From Thermoanaerobacterales bacterium UBA4880 (GTDB taxonomy: Bacteria; Bacillota; Thermoanaerobacteria; Thermoanaerobacterales; UBA4877), in assembly GCA_002399285.1 (NCBI GenBank), contig DHDI01000014.1:55275-119274 (forward strand): a stretch of 64,000 nucleotides of DNA, written 5' to 3'. Below are positions 17,253 through 25,013 of the stretch, in pieces. Position numbers and translations under genes: made by a program. The notes under the pieces are model-generated. The model did not search any database and had not been told where the DNA came from. It saw only the letters and a program-made list of their open reading frames with translations. Position 1 is the stretch's first letter. Every line of letters begins with the position of its first letter.

Positions 17253-17276
17253 AAGGAAGGCTACAACGCCTTCCTT
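17253..17276 (-). terminator. Terminator overlapping the murQ stop codon
   Basis: A perfect 9-bp stem, AAGGAAGGC/GCCTTCCTT, has a 6-base loop and is followed on minus by ATTCTTTTCTTT. The murQ TAG (17261-17263) lies inside the stem. Confidence 0.75.
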
Positions 17277-18148
17277 ATAAATCCATCGGCCTTTTTTAGT
17301 TCCTGTTCAGCCTGGTCTTTGGATATATTCTTCAATATCATAAGTATCGCCGTCTTTGAGTTATATCCCGATTCTTCCAGGGCCTTTCTTGCCGTATCCT
17401 CCGATGCGTCCGTAGCGAGCTTCACTATGTTTATTGCCCTGGCCTTGAGTTTTTCGTTGCTGGTCTTCATGTCCACCATGAGGTTTGTATATGCCTTGCC
17501 CGATCTTATCATGGCGGCCGTGGAGATCATGTTGAGCACCAGTTTCTGAGCCGTTCCGGCCTTCATCCGTGTGGAACCCATTACTACCTCCGGTCCCACT
17601 TCGGGGGCTATCATGATGTCGGCCAGGCCTTCCATCTCGCTGCCCTTGTTGCATGCGATGCCGACCGTGCCGCATCCGATACTCCCGGCATACTCCAGCG
17701 CGCCCAGTACATAGGGAGTCCTGCCGCTGGCAGCTATGCCGATAACAATGTCCTTGCCCGTCACGTCATGCCCGATCAAGTCATTTGCGCCCTGCTGCCT
17801 GTCATCCTCCGCTCCTTCTGCGGATGAATACAGAGCCTTTATTCCTCCGGCCATTATCCCTTGAAACAGTTCGGGGCTTACGCCATATGTAGGGGGGCAC
17901 TCGGAGGCATCAAGCGTACCCAGCCTGCCGCTCGTTCCCGCGCCCACATAAAATACCCTTCCTCCCCGCTTTAAAGCCTCCACCACCATATCGACCGCCT
18001 TCGCTACGTAAGGCAGTTCCTTCTCCACGGCAGCGGCCACCTTCTTATCTTCATTGTTAATTTTCTTTAGTATTTGCGGGGTATCCAGAGTGTCTATATC
18101 CATCGTATCGGGGTTTCTGCCCTCGGTCGTCAATTTGCTCAAGTTCAC
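17261..18148 (-). CDS. murQ: N-acetylmuramic acid 6-phosphate etherase
   Basis: Cytosolic SIS-fold lyase of 295 residues that removes the lactyl ether from MurNAc 6-phosphate, giving GlcNAc 6-phosphate and D-lactate. The family start [21 protein letters not shown] is clear. [21 protein letters not shown] carries the sugar-phosphate site and catalytic Glu, [16 protein letters not shown] follows, and the second catalytic region is [21 protein letters not shown]. The GTG at 18148 is taken as start, with AAAGGA about 10 bases upstream; the longer open frame is not family-like. It is the last gene of the EIIA-C-D-B-hydrolase-murQ operon. Its product feeds NagA and NagB encoded further along in this window. 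Confidence 0.95.
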   Translation of the reverse strand: MNLSKLTTEGRNPDTMDIDTLDTPQILKKINNEDKKVAAAVEKELPYVAKAVDMVVEALKRGGRVFYVGAGTSGRLGTLDASECPPTYGVSPELFQGIMAGGIKALYSSAEGAEDDRQQGANDLIGHDVTGKDIVIGIAASGRTPYVLGALEYAGSIGCGTVGIACNKGSEMEGLADIMIAPEVGPEVVMGSTRMKAGTAQKLVLNMISTAAMIRSGKAYTNLMVDMKTSNEKLKARAINIVKLATDASEDTARKALEESGYNSKTAILMILKNISKDQAEQELKKADGFIRKAL

Positions 18149-18153
18149 TAAAA

Positions 18154-19218
18154 TCAGTCCTTTCCGGTTTGAAGTGCGCTCATAGCTATGTTGTTTATAT
18201 TTCCCCTCAGCCGTATCAGCTTTTGATTTTCCCGCGAGGGATAGGCGCGGTTGGTGAGCAGGATAAAGGCCAGGCCGTACTTTCGGTCTATCAGCATCGA
18301 CGTCCCCGTAAACCCCGTATGATACAGCGCGTCGTCCGATGCCAGATCTCCCATGGAGCCGCCTGGAGTCTTGAGCTCCCATCCCAGGCCTCGCCTTACA
18401 TTCAGGCCGCCCGTATGGCAGCTGTCCATAAGATCGACGGTACCCCGGCTCAATATTCTCTTATCCCCGCAGCAGCCGTCATTCAATATCATTTCCGCAA
18501 ACTTCATCAAATCCGGCAGCGTGGAAAAGAGACCCGCATGCCCGCTTACGCCGCCCATCATATTCGCATTGCCGTCATGGACCCTCCCCGCTATAACACC
18601 ACGCTCCTCAGAAACCTCCGTTGCCACGCACCTATCCTTAACTTCTTCAGGCGGATTATAACAGGTATCAGTCATGCAGAGGGGAGCCGCTATGTATCTA
18701 TGCACAAAAGCATCCAGCGGCTGTCCCGATACTTTCTCTATAATAAGACCCAAAAGCATAAAACCAAGATCCGAATATACCACCTTGCTGCCCGGGCTGT
18801 ATTCCAGTTCCGTTTCGTAAAGCCTGCCGGTCATCTCTTTGTAATCCCTGCATACCCTGTAAAACTTTATCTCCGCAGGAAGTCCGGACGTGTGAGTCAA
18901 CAGCTGGAATATTGTCGTATCCTCATGACGATATTCCGGCAGAATGTCCTTTACCTTGTCATAGAGCCTGATTTCACCATTCTCCATCAGGATCAGCACA
19001 GCGGTCGTGGTAGCTATTACTTTAGAGAGAGAGGCCAGATCAAATATACTGTCCTCTCTGATCCCCCTCTTTATCGGCTGTAACATAGCATATCCCATGC
19101 AGCCCGTGAAAGCGTCCCGCCCGGATGCTATGCCGAAGCATGCACCCGGGAAGGCGCCATCTTCCATGGATTTTTCAAGAAATTTTCCGAGCAGATCCGT
19201 CCTTTCCGTATCCAGCAT
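18154..19218 (-). CDS. Serine hydrolase of the beta-lactamase/AmiE family
   Basis: A 354-residue serine hydrolase without a signal peptide, so probably cytosolic. Penicillin-binding motifs are visible: SLSK (the SxxK nucleophile, in [13 protein letters not shown], about residue 65), YSDLG (Tyr of the YxN-type motif, about 150) and HTGFTG (KTG equivalent, about 300). It resembles the YbbE/AmiE group. In Bacillus, AmiE is the N-acetylmuramoyl-L-alanine amidase of the murQ muropeptide-rescue operon. Lying 5 bases before murQ and overlapping the EIIB gene by one base (TAATG), it may remove peptide or another ester/amide group from the imported MurNAc derivative. An esterase activity is the alternative. 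Confidence 0.82.
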   Translation of the reverse strand: MLDTERTDLLGKFLEKSMEDGAFPGACFGIASGRDAFTGCMGYAMLQPIKRGIREDSIFDLASLSKVIATTTAVLILMENGEIRLYDKVKDILPEYRHEDTTIFQLLTHTSGLPAEIKFYRVCRDYKEMTGRLYETELEYSPGSKVVYSDLGFMLLGLIIEKVSGQPLDAFVHRYIAAPLCMTDTCYNPPEEVKDRCVATEVSEERGVIAGRVHDGNANMMGGVSGHAGLFSTLPDLMKFAEMILNDGCCGDKRILSRGTVDLMDSCHTGGLNVRRGLGWELKTPGGSMGDLASDDALYHTGFTGTSMLIDRKYGLAFILLTNRAYPSRENQKLIRLRGNINNIAMSALQTGKD

Positions 19219-19703
19219 TATAACAGACCCTTTATGATATCCATGAAATTATTGGCGGGCTCATCGGGAATCATTCTGGCCGTCATCTTTATACCCATGG
19301 AATTTAACTTTTTAAATGTCTCTATGTCGTCTTTGGTAACGTTCACGGATCTCTTGACCTGAGTAGCTCCCTCTTTGTGAGCCATATTTCCCACGTTTAT
19401 TTCCGGCAGGCTTATACCGGTTTCTATGAGACGCAGACAATCTTTGGGCGTCTTAAATATCATAAAGACCTTGTCAGAATCATATCTGCCCGCCTTGATC
19501 CTCTCCGCTGCATCGCTTACGGTGAGCACGGAGAGCTTTATGCCCGGGGGCGTCGCCATCTTAAGCACGCTTTTTTGAATATCATCCTTCGACGCCTCAT
19601 CATTTATCACCATGATCCTGGTGGCGCCAAGCGAATTGCTCCACACCGTCGCCACCTGGCCGTGTATGAGTCTCTCGTCGATCCTGACGTGAATAATTGC
19701 CAT
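19218..19703 (-). CDS. PTS mannose-family EIIB component (locus 2)
   Basis: Cytosolic phosphocarrier, 161 residues. The active-site histidine sits in IDERLIHGQVATVWSN (His about 15). IMVINDEASKDDIQKSVLKMA, KVFMIFKTPKDCLRLIETG and INVGNMAHKEGATQVKRSVNV are standard for the family. It is fourth in the operon after EIIA, C and D and is coupled to the hydrolase gene by a one-base stop/start overlap. Confidence 0.93.
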   Translation of the reverse strand: MAIIHVRIDERLIHGQVATVWSNSLGATRIMVINDEASKDDIQKSVLKMATPPGIKLSVLTVSDAAERIKAGRYDSDKVFMIFKTPKDCLRLIETGISLPEINVGNMAHKEGATQVKRSVNVTKDDIETFKKLNSMGIKMTARMIPDEPANNFMDIIKGLL

Positions 19704-19765
19704 AAATTGACCTCCAAGTCTTAACCTGAATACCTCAGAATATATAATGTCACCGCAGTAAGAAC

Positions 19766-20575
19766 TTATCCTAATATCTTCAAATTATATAATACCACAC
19801 CGAGAATCAAAAGGAAAACAATAAGCTTTGTGGAATTAAATCCCTTGCGGCCCAGCAGCCAGTATGAAAGAAGCACTATGCCGACGGGTACCATGGAGGG
19901 CATGATGGTATCAAGCATATCCTGCAGCTTGAATGTGACGTCGCCGCTCTTAAACACCAACGGGACGTTGGCCTTTACTACCGACGGGGCCAGGCCGCCG
20001 ATGACCGTAAGACCCAGTATGGAAGCGCCCTCGGTCAGCTGTTTCAGCTGATTTGCAAAGCCTATGGCTATCTTTCTTCCCTGCTGATAGCCCAGCATTG
20101 TGAACTCATATCTCACCCACCATATGGCTATGGCCGGAATGATCGGTATCAAAGCGCCTGCCACACTTCCCTGCAGCGCCATATAGGAAGCCACGCTGAA
20201 TACCAGCGACCTGTATATGGCTACAAACACGGTATCTCCTATGCCGGCAAACGGACCCATCATACCGGTCTTGATGGCGCTTATTGCCTCTTCATTTTCC
20301 AGTCCGTATTCCTCCTCCATAGCTACATCAGCACCTATAATGAGATGAGACATGGCCGGAGTAGTATTGAAGAACTGCAGATGCAGTTTTAAAGCTTTAG
20401 ACATGTCTTCCTTTGTCGTATACAGCTTTTTTAGAACAGGCATCATGGCAAAACAGTAGCCGAGGCCCTGCATCTTTTCGTAGTTCCATCCCATCTGCAG
20501 ACCCAGTATATTCCTCCAGAAAACCTTTACCAGATCCTTTTTAGTTATCTTGTTTTCTACCTTGGCGTCAGTCAT
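19766..20575 (-). CDS. PTS mannose-family EIID component (locus 2)
   Basis: Membrane component, 269 residues. ITKKDLVKVFWRNILGLQMGWNYEKMQGLGYCFAMMPVLKK is reflected in the N-terminal region, followed by LQFFNTTPAMSHLIIGADVAMEEE, MMGPFAGIGDTVFVAIYRSL and C-terminal hydrophobic helices, all typical of EIID-Man. It overlaps EIIC by 8 bases. The transported sugar is inferred to be a muramic-acid derivative because the operon ends in murQ; known MurNAc transporters (MurP) are glucose-family instead. Confidence 0.93.
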   Translation of the reverse strand: MTDAKVENKITKKDLVKVFWRNILGLQMGWNYEKMQGLGYCFAMMPVLKKLYTTKEDMSKALKLHLQFFNTTPAMSHLIIGADVAMEEEYGLENEEAISAIKTGMMGPFAGIGDTVFVAIYRSLVFSVASYMALQGSVAGALIPIIPAIAIWWVRYEFTMLGYQQGRKIAIGFANQLKQLTEGASILGLTVIGGLAPSVVKANVPLVFKSGDVTFKLQDMLDTIMPSMVPVGIVLLSYWLLGRKGFNSTKLIVFLLILGVVLYNLKILG

Positions 20576-21335
20576 CGATATCTCCTCCTTCCGCCCCAGG
20601 CTTTAAATCGTTCTTAAAGTAGAGATATGCCGCCGCTATGGCAAAGCCGACTAATGCTATGCCAATGAGGCTCACCTTGAGGTATGCAGCCAAAACAAAT
20701 CCGATTATAAGGAAGGGGTAAAATTTCTTTATCGGCAAATACCTCATGAGTATCGCTATACCCATGGCAGGGAGTATGCCGCCAGCGACCTTAAGACCGC
20801 CCATCAGCCACTGTGGCAGGTATTTGGTTATGGCGCTGACCACTTCATTGCCAAAGTACAGGCCTAAAAATACGGGCAGTCCTCTGCTTATGCCCCAGGG
20901 AATGATACCCATTAGATTCATCTGGGACACTCCGTCAGCGTCTCCATCTTCCGCATATCTGTCAGCCTTGTGCTGAAAATAAACGTTAGCCATTCTTGCA
21001 AGTATATCCAACTGTGTAAGCAATAGTCCGATAGGTAAAGCAATACCCAGGGCAAACTCAACGTCCTGCCCCGATATTATTGCAAACGAAGTACCGATTA
21101 TAGCCGCCGACATAAAGTCAGGCACCGTTGCGCCGCCGTATGTGGCCACGCCTAATACCATCAACTGTAAAGTAGCTCCCACCGTAAGCCCCATCGGCAC
21201 GTTGCCGAGTACGAGTCCGGTGAAAAATCCCGACAATAATGGCGTGCCCAAGGAAATCTGCAGGCTCAAGGCATCCAGCTGTGCAACGAATGCATATGCC
21301 GTCAAAAGCAATATCTGCCAAAACGCTATGTGCAT
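20568..21335 (-). CDS. PTS mannose-family EIIC component (locus 2)
   Basis: A 255-residue integral membrane protein of the EIIC-Man family. Its marks are LQISLGTPLLSGFFTGLVLG, MGLTVGATLQLMVLGVATYGGATVPDFM, GIIPWGISRGLPVFLGLYFG and GGLKVAGGILPAMGIAILMRYLP, spanning about seven hydrophobic segments and an acidic C-terminus. It follows EIIA by 13 bases. Confidence 0.93.
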   Translation of the reverse strand: MHIAFWQILLLTAYAFVAQLDALSLQISLGTPLLSGFFTGLVLGNVPMGLTVGATLQLMVLGVATYGGATVPDFMSAAIIGTSFAIISGQDVEFALGIALPIGLLLTQLDILARMANVYFQHKADRYAEDGDADGVSQMNLMGIIPWGISRGLPVFLGLYFGNEVVSAITKYLPQWLMGGLKVAGGILPAMGIAILMRYLPIKKFYPFLIIGFVLAAYLKVSLIGIALVGFAIAAAYLYFKNDLKPGAEGGDIDD

Positions 21336-21348
21336 AAATTTCCCTCCT

Positions 21349-21765
21349 CTATTTATTCATAATTTCTGCCATCTCACCAAATACGTCCTTGATTCCGCTC
21401 TTGCCCACCTCCAAAAGGTGGCTTCTAAGCTCGTCCGCATCCTCGATGGCTGTCGTGGCAAACTCCAGAACCATCCCCAGGTTAAATCCGCTTATAAGCC
21501 TTACCCTGTTATTTCCGAACAGTTCCGTAGCCGCCGAGTTGGATGGAGTACCGCCTATGAGGTCCACCATCACCATTATAGCGCCGTCATTTTCGATGCC
21601 GTCTATCACCCCCTTTATTTTTTTCCTGAGGCCCTCAGAACCGTCTGTTGCATCCATTGATACTGCATATGCGCCGCTTATTTTGCCTACGATCATCTGT
21701 GCGCTTTTCAGCGTCTCCTCAGCCATATTTCCGTGACTTACCAAAATTAATGCCGCTTTGCTCAA
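21349..21765 (-). CDS. PTS mannose-family EIIA component (locus 2)
   Basis: First gene of the sigma-54-controlled operon, 138 residues. It starts at TTG with GGGAGG about 10 bases upstream. LILVSHGNMAEETLKSAQMIVG contains the HPr-phosphorylated His 11; IMVDLIGGTPSNSAATELFG and LISGFNLGMVLEFATTAIED follow the EIIA-Man pattern. A broken relative of its N-terminal half lies at 28.9-29.07 kb, upstream of PTS locus 3. Confidence 0.93.
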   Translation of the reverse strand: MSKAALILVSHGNMAEETLKSAQMIVGKISGAYAVSMDATDGSEGLRKKIKGVIDGIENDGAIMVMVDLIGGTPSNSAATELFGNNRVRLISGFNLGMVLEFATTAIEDADELRSHLLEVGKSGIKDVFGEMAEIMNK

Positions 21766-21825
21766 GAATCTGCACCTCCCGACCAGAATAATGTTAAAGC
21801 CTTTTATGAGGGCACCATACTATAT

Positions 21826-21842
21826 AGCAAAAACCATGCCAA
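21826..21842 (-). promoter_or_regulatory. Sigma-54 (-24/-12) promoter of PTS locus 2
   Basis: The minus strand reads TTGGCATGGTTTTTGCT, matching the TGGCAY-N5-TTGCW consensus with exact spacing. It lies 61 bases upstream of the EIIA start codon. The same box (two differences or fewer) stands before PTS locus 3. Confidence 0.85.
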
Positions 21843-21884
21843 GCATAGCGCATCCCACAAAAGGCTTGTTTAAATGTTTTTTTT

Positions 21885-21920
21885 GGGTTTATCTAATACC
21901 ATTCTATACACTAATCCATC
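21885..21920 (-). promoter_or_regulatory. Candidate LevR activator site, proximal copy (locus 2)
   Basis: This block of about 36 bases (plus strand GGTTTATCTAATACCATTC, then TATACACTAATCCATC) aligns with 29181-29216 in front of PTS locus 3. It is centred about 85 bases upstream of the predicted sigma-54 start site, where LevR-type enhancer elements lie. Confidence 0.5.
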
Positions 21921-21980
21921 AAAAAAAGGCAAAATCAATACACATTGTTTTTCGCAAAAAGCCTTTATCAAGGATTTCAT

Positions 21981-22013
21981 GGGTTGCTTAATACTGTCTG
22001 ATACGTTTATCTG
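21981..22013 (-). promoter_or_regulatory. Candidate LevR activator site, distal copy (locus 2)
   Basis: A second, weaker copy (GGGTTGCTTAATACTGTCTG, then ATACGTTTATCTG), preceded by GCCTTTATCAAGGATTTCAT, which is nearly identical to 29161-29180. It suggests a tandem duplication of the upstream activating region. The remaining bases of 21766-22137 show no gene. Confidence 0.45.
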
Positions 22014-22137
22014 TTAAAAGAAACAAAATCAATACTCTAGACGGTTTCAAATCATGTCATACCATATCTTTATCCTCGCTGCTCAGTCCCTGTAAAGATA
22101 TACTTTCTGCTATTTCTGCTTTGTAAACTCTATTTGT

Positions 22138-23760
22138 TTATATTCCTATTGCGGCACCATCAGCCCTGGGGTCGGAACCACCGAACATTACTCCATTTTC
22201 ATTGACCTCTATTACCTGTAATGCACCGCTTCCGCCATAGGGTCCAAGGAGCGATACATCGTGGCCTCTTTCCTTTAGTTCGTTCAATATTTCTTTTGAT
22301 ACCCTTGATTCTATTCTAAGTTGTGTTTTGCCATCCCAATCAGACACGGGATTTGTACTCTGGAGATCTATCCATTTAGGTGCTTCCACTGCTTCCTGTA
22401 CGTTCATATCAAAATCTATGAGGTTAACTATGAGCTGCATATTACATTGAGGTTGGTTATCGCCACCGGGAGTATTTCCCACCCATTTTAACTTGCCATC
22501 TTTGGTTATCATCCAGGTGTTTAATGTATGCATCGTTTTTTTGCCGGGAGCCAAGCAATTTGGACATCCTTCGATCAGGTTAAAGCCTGTAGCTGCTCTG
22601 TTGTTCAATAATATACCTGTCCCATCCACGACCTCGCCGCATCCCCAAGTGGCTGATATGCTGTGTATAAATGAAACGGCATTTCCCCATCTATCTACGA
22701 CAACAAAGGATGTGGTATCGCCATCGTAATCGAAGGGATTCACTTCTGGGCCTTCAAAATGAGCTTTTTTAAGGTCGATTTTTTCTCTTACTCTTGAAGC
22801 ATATTCTTTTGAAAGAATACCGCCGATAGGGTTTTTAACAAAATCGGGGTCGCCAAAATATTTTACTCTGTCACTGAATGCCGCCTTTTTAGCCTCGACC
22901 ATTAGATGTATGGAGTCGGCAGAGTCAGCTCCCATGGATCGTATATCATAGCCTTCTAAGATGTTAAGTTCTTCAAGCACAATAATGCCTTGGGATACAG
23001 GCGCGGTTTCATAAACCTTATATCCTCTATAAGTTGTTTCTATTGGTTCACAGACCGTGACGTCATAATTGCTGAAATCTGTGGTTTCAAACAGACCTCC
23101 ATGGGCTTTTGAATAATCAACCATCTTTTGGCATAACTCGCCTTCATAAAATGCATCGGGTCCTTGTTCAGTAATTATTCTTAAGCTATCGGCATAATCT
23201 TTGTTTATCAGTATGTCACCTATCTCATAGGGATTTCCATTCTTTAAATATATTTTTGATGTCGATGGATAGGCTCTCAGCTTTTCAAGCTCTATCCGCA
23301 TATGTCTTTGTACTCTCTGGGATACCGGTATTCCTTCTTCCGCATATTTTATGGCATAGGGGGATAAATCACCAAATTCCATGGTACCATAGGAAGACAG
23401 TGCTTTAAAATATAGGCCGACTGCACCGGGGACAGTAACTGATAACATTCCCTTATTGGGAATACGGTCAAATCCTCTGGAGACAAAATACTCCCGTGTC
23501 ATTGAGGCAGGGGCGGCACCACTGCCGTTCATGGAAGTTATACGTTCTGTTTTGCCGTCGTAATAGAGCAAAAAGGCATCCGCACCAAGCCCACACATAT
23601 CGGGCAATACAACGCCTGTTACAAGTGCCATGGCGATTGCCGCATCCATAGCATTCCCACCTCTGCTAAGAACGTCGGCACCGACCCAAGAAGATAAAAA
23701 ATGAGCCGAACACACCATGCCGTTCTTGCTCATTACTATTCCTCTATGTTGTGTCTTCAT
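22138..23760 (-). CDS. ggt: Gamma-glutamyltransferase (glutathione hydrolase-like)
   Basis: A 540-residue Ntn-hydrolase of the gamma-glutamyltranspeptidase family. The proenzyme self-cleaves before the catalytic Thr in DGDTTSFVVVDRWGNAVSF (about residue 352). Other marks are the N-terminal GGNAMDAAIAMALVTGVVLPDMCGLG region, GMLSVTVPGAVG, SVSATWGCGEVVDGTGILLNN-like text (here SISATWG), and NTPGGDNQPQCNMQLI. No signal peptide is seen, so it would act in the cytosol, unlike the classical exported enzyme; family members of this type also include gamma-glutamyl and acyl-amide hydrolases. It has its own strong AGGAGG. It lies between two PTS loci, but nothing links it to them directly. Confidence 0.85.
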   Translation of the reverse strand: MKTQHRGIVMSKNGMVCSAHFLSSWVGADVLSRGGNAMDAAIAMALVTGVVLPDMCGLGADAFLLYYDGKTERITSMNGSGAAPASMTREYFVSRGFDRIPNKGMLSVTVPGAVGLYFKALSSYGTMEFGDLSPYAIKYAEEGIPVSQRVQRHMRIELEKLRAYPSTSKIYLKNGNPYEIGDILINKDYADSLRIITEQGPDAFYEGELCQKMVDYSKAHGGLFETTDFSNYDVTVCEPIETTYRGYKVYETAPVSQGIIVLEELNILEGYDIRSMGADSADSIHLMVEAKKAAFSDRVKYFGDPDFVKNPIGGILSKEYASRVREKIDLKKAHFEGPEVNPFDYDGDTTSFVVVDRWGNAVSFIHSISATWGCGEVVDGTGILLNNRAATGFNLIEGCPNCLAPGKKTMHTLNTWMITKDGKLKWVGNTPGGDNQPQCNMQLIVNLIDFDMNVQEAVEAPKWIDLQSTNPVSDWDGKTQLRIESRVSKEILNELKERGHDVSLLGPYGGSGALQVIEVNENGVMFGGSDPRADGAAIGI

Positions 23761-23789
23761 AAAACTACCTCCTATTAATATGAAAATAA

Positions 23790-23836
23790 TTTATGGAGCC
23801 CGCAGGGTTATAGTTTAACCTTATGGCCTCCATAAA
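23790..23836 (-). promoter_or_regulatory. Hairpin in the ggt leader
   Basis: A perfect 9-bp stem, TTTATGGAG/CTCCATAAA, with an inner GGTTA/TAACC stem lies 15-20 bases upstream of the ggt Shine-Dalgarno. It could be a terminator of upstream genes now lost or a leader structure; there is no T-run. Confidence 0.4.
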
Positions 23837-23863
23837 ACTGGATATTGTTATTACATACAAGAT

Positions 23864-23971
23864 TTAATCCGAAACAGCTTCATCTTCTTCTGAATCGTTT
23901 AAATTTTGCTTTTCAGCAGCCTTAAAAAAAGGTGGTCCTGAATCAAGAGAAAGCAAATTAAATTGAGCAAT
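23864..23971 (-). pseudogene. Possible C-terminal remnant of a lost gene
   Basis: About 35 codons (ending AAEKQNLNDSEEDEAVSD, then TAA) are open, closed upstream by an in-frame stop and without a start. The acidic tail looks like a real protein end. I do not recognise the family. It may be the residue of a gene formerly upstream of ggt. Confidence 0.3.
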
Positions 23972-24228
23972 TTATTGTTAAAATGAGTATGAGTTCATAA
24001 AGGCTTAATCTACTTTACTGTCTGATTATGATCTCTAATTTTTATTAATTTAACCAATTACGTTTAATTAATGGTTGAACAATTTCATTAACTTTTCCCC
24101 TTTGATGCATACTGACTACATGTCTATAATAATATTTATGTGTAATTCCCCCGACTTATCTCTTGCTATTATACACTATAAAAATTCACTTCATATGAAA
24201 GAACCTTCATCATGTCATCTATTACCAT

Positions 24229-24446
24229 TTAGAAAGAATGGATCGTCACGCCCTTCACCACACGGTTGATCGTTCCTGTGGGAGAAGGTGTATCAGGGGT
24301 ATTTCCCACTTTGATCGATGAATGCAGCGCTACAGTCTGTGCAAACATGACATCCGCCAAGGCCAAATATCCAGGCTGCCGGCATATTCTCCGGTAGTGA
24401 TCACGGCCCCCATTTTCTCTAATTCTTCTTTAGAAAGTTCATACAT
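24229..24446 (-). pseudogene. agaS-like tagatose/galactosamine 6-phosphate isomerase remnant
   Basis: A good start (GGGGGAATCAGC before ATG 24446) opens MYELSKEELEKMGAVITTGE, as in AgaS-type SIS proteins. After about 28 residues the frame jumps (internal deletion plus frameshift), and the second frame ends with VGNTPDTPSPTGTINRVVKG, the characteristic AgaS C-terminus, then TAA. Only about 70 of roughly 380 codons remain, so this is a clear internally deleted pseudogene. It lies just downstream of the GntR/UTRA remnant, indicating a lost amino-sugar operon. Confidence 0.75.
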
Positions 24447-24467
24447 GCTGATTCCCCCATTCTTTTT

Positions 24468-24758
24468 CTAATTTCTTACGTGGCTTATCTTATAGCGGAA
24501 CTGATCGGCTCTGGCAACGCTTAGCGTATATTCTATGATCTCGTTTTTGGTACTATAGGTCGTACGGACAAGCTGCAGCACGGGAGCTCCCTCGGATATT
24601 TCCAATAATTCAGCGTCCTTGGCTCCGGCTATGCTTGCATAGAATTCTTCATTCGCTACGCGGATCTTTTGACCAAAATCCTCTTCAATGATAACTGTTA
24701 TTTTCAAAAGAAAGTTATATCCCCTTGTTTCAGCCTTAATATATTTAAAAAATATCAT
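24468..24758 (-). pseudogene. GntR-family regulator remnant (UTRA domain only)
   Basis: A 96-codon frame of which roughly the last 75 residues match the C-terminal part of a UTRA ligand-binding domain (VLQLVRTTYSTKNEIIEYTL, ARADQFRYKISHVRN; compare the end of NagR at 39.2 kb). The winged-helix DNA-binding half is missing. It ends 22 bases before the agaS remnant, so the two were probably an operon such as agaR-agaS. Not expected to be functional. Confidence 0.7.
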
Positions 24759-24779
24759 GTGTGTAGGACAATTAACTTA

Positions 24780-24865
24780 AAGTTAGCAATCATAGTAGTA
24801 ATACAATATATTTTTTCGTTAATCAATTTAATCATATATTGTTTCCACACTATGATTGCTAACTT
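24780..24865. repeat. Long inverted repeat (two 32-base arms)
   Basis: Arms 24780-24811 and 24834-24865 pair over 27 of 32 positions; the outer 17 bp (AAGTTAGCAATCATAGT-type) and the inner 9 bp are perfect, with five mismatches between and a 22-base loop. There is no coding potential. It stands between the decayed aga genes and PTS locus 3, and could be a miniature mobile element or a very strong terminator. The flanking bases to 25013 hold nothing recognisable. Confidence 0.75.
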
Positions 24866-25013
24866 CTTCTGTCTTGTATAGTTTCTGCGTATTTAATTCA
24901 ACGTTATAGACTTTTTCTCTATCTTCACTTTATACTTTTAATAGTCATTCTTAGCAGTTCATTCTAAGTTACCATAAATAATATAGATTCAAATAGTTAC
25001 TAGCTCTCTATAA

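Noticed and set aside
24075..24269. 64-codon plus-strand frame
   Set aside because: It overlaps the agaS remnant on the other strand and has no ribosome binding site or family pattern.
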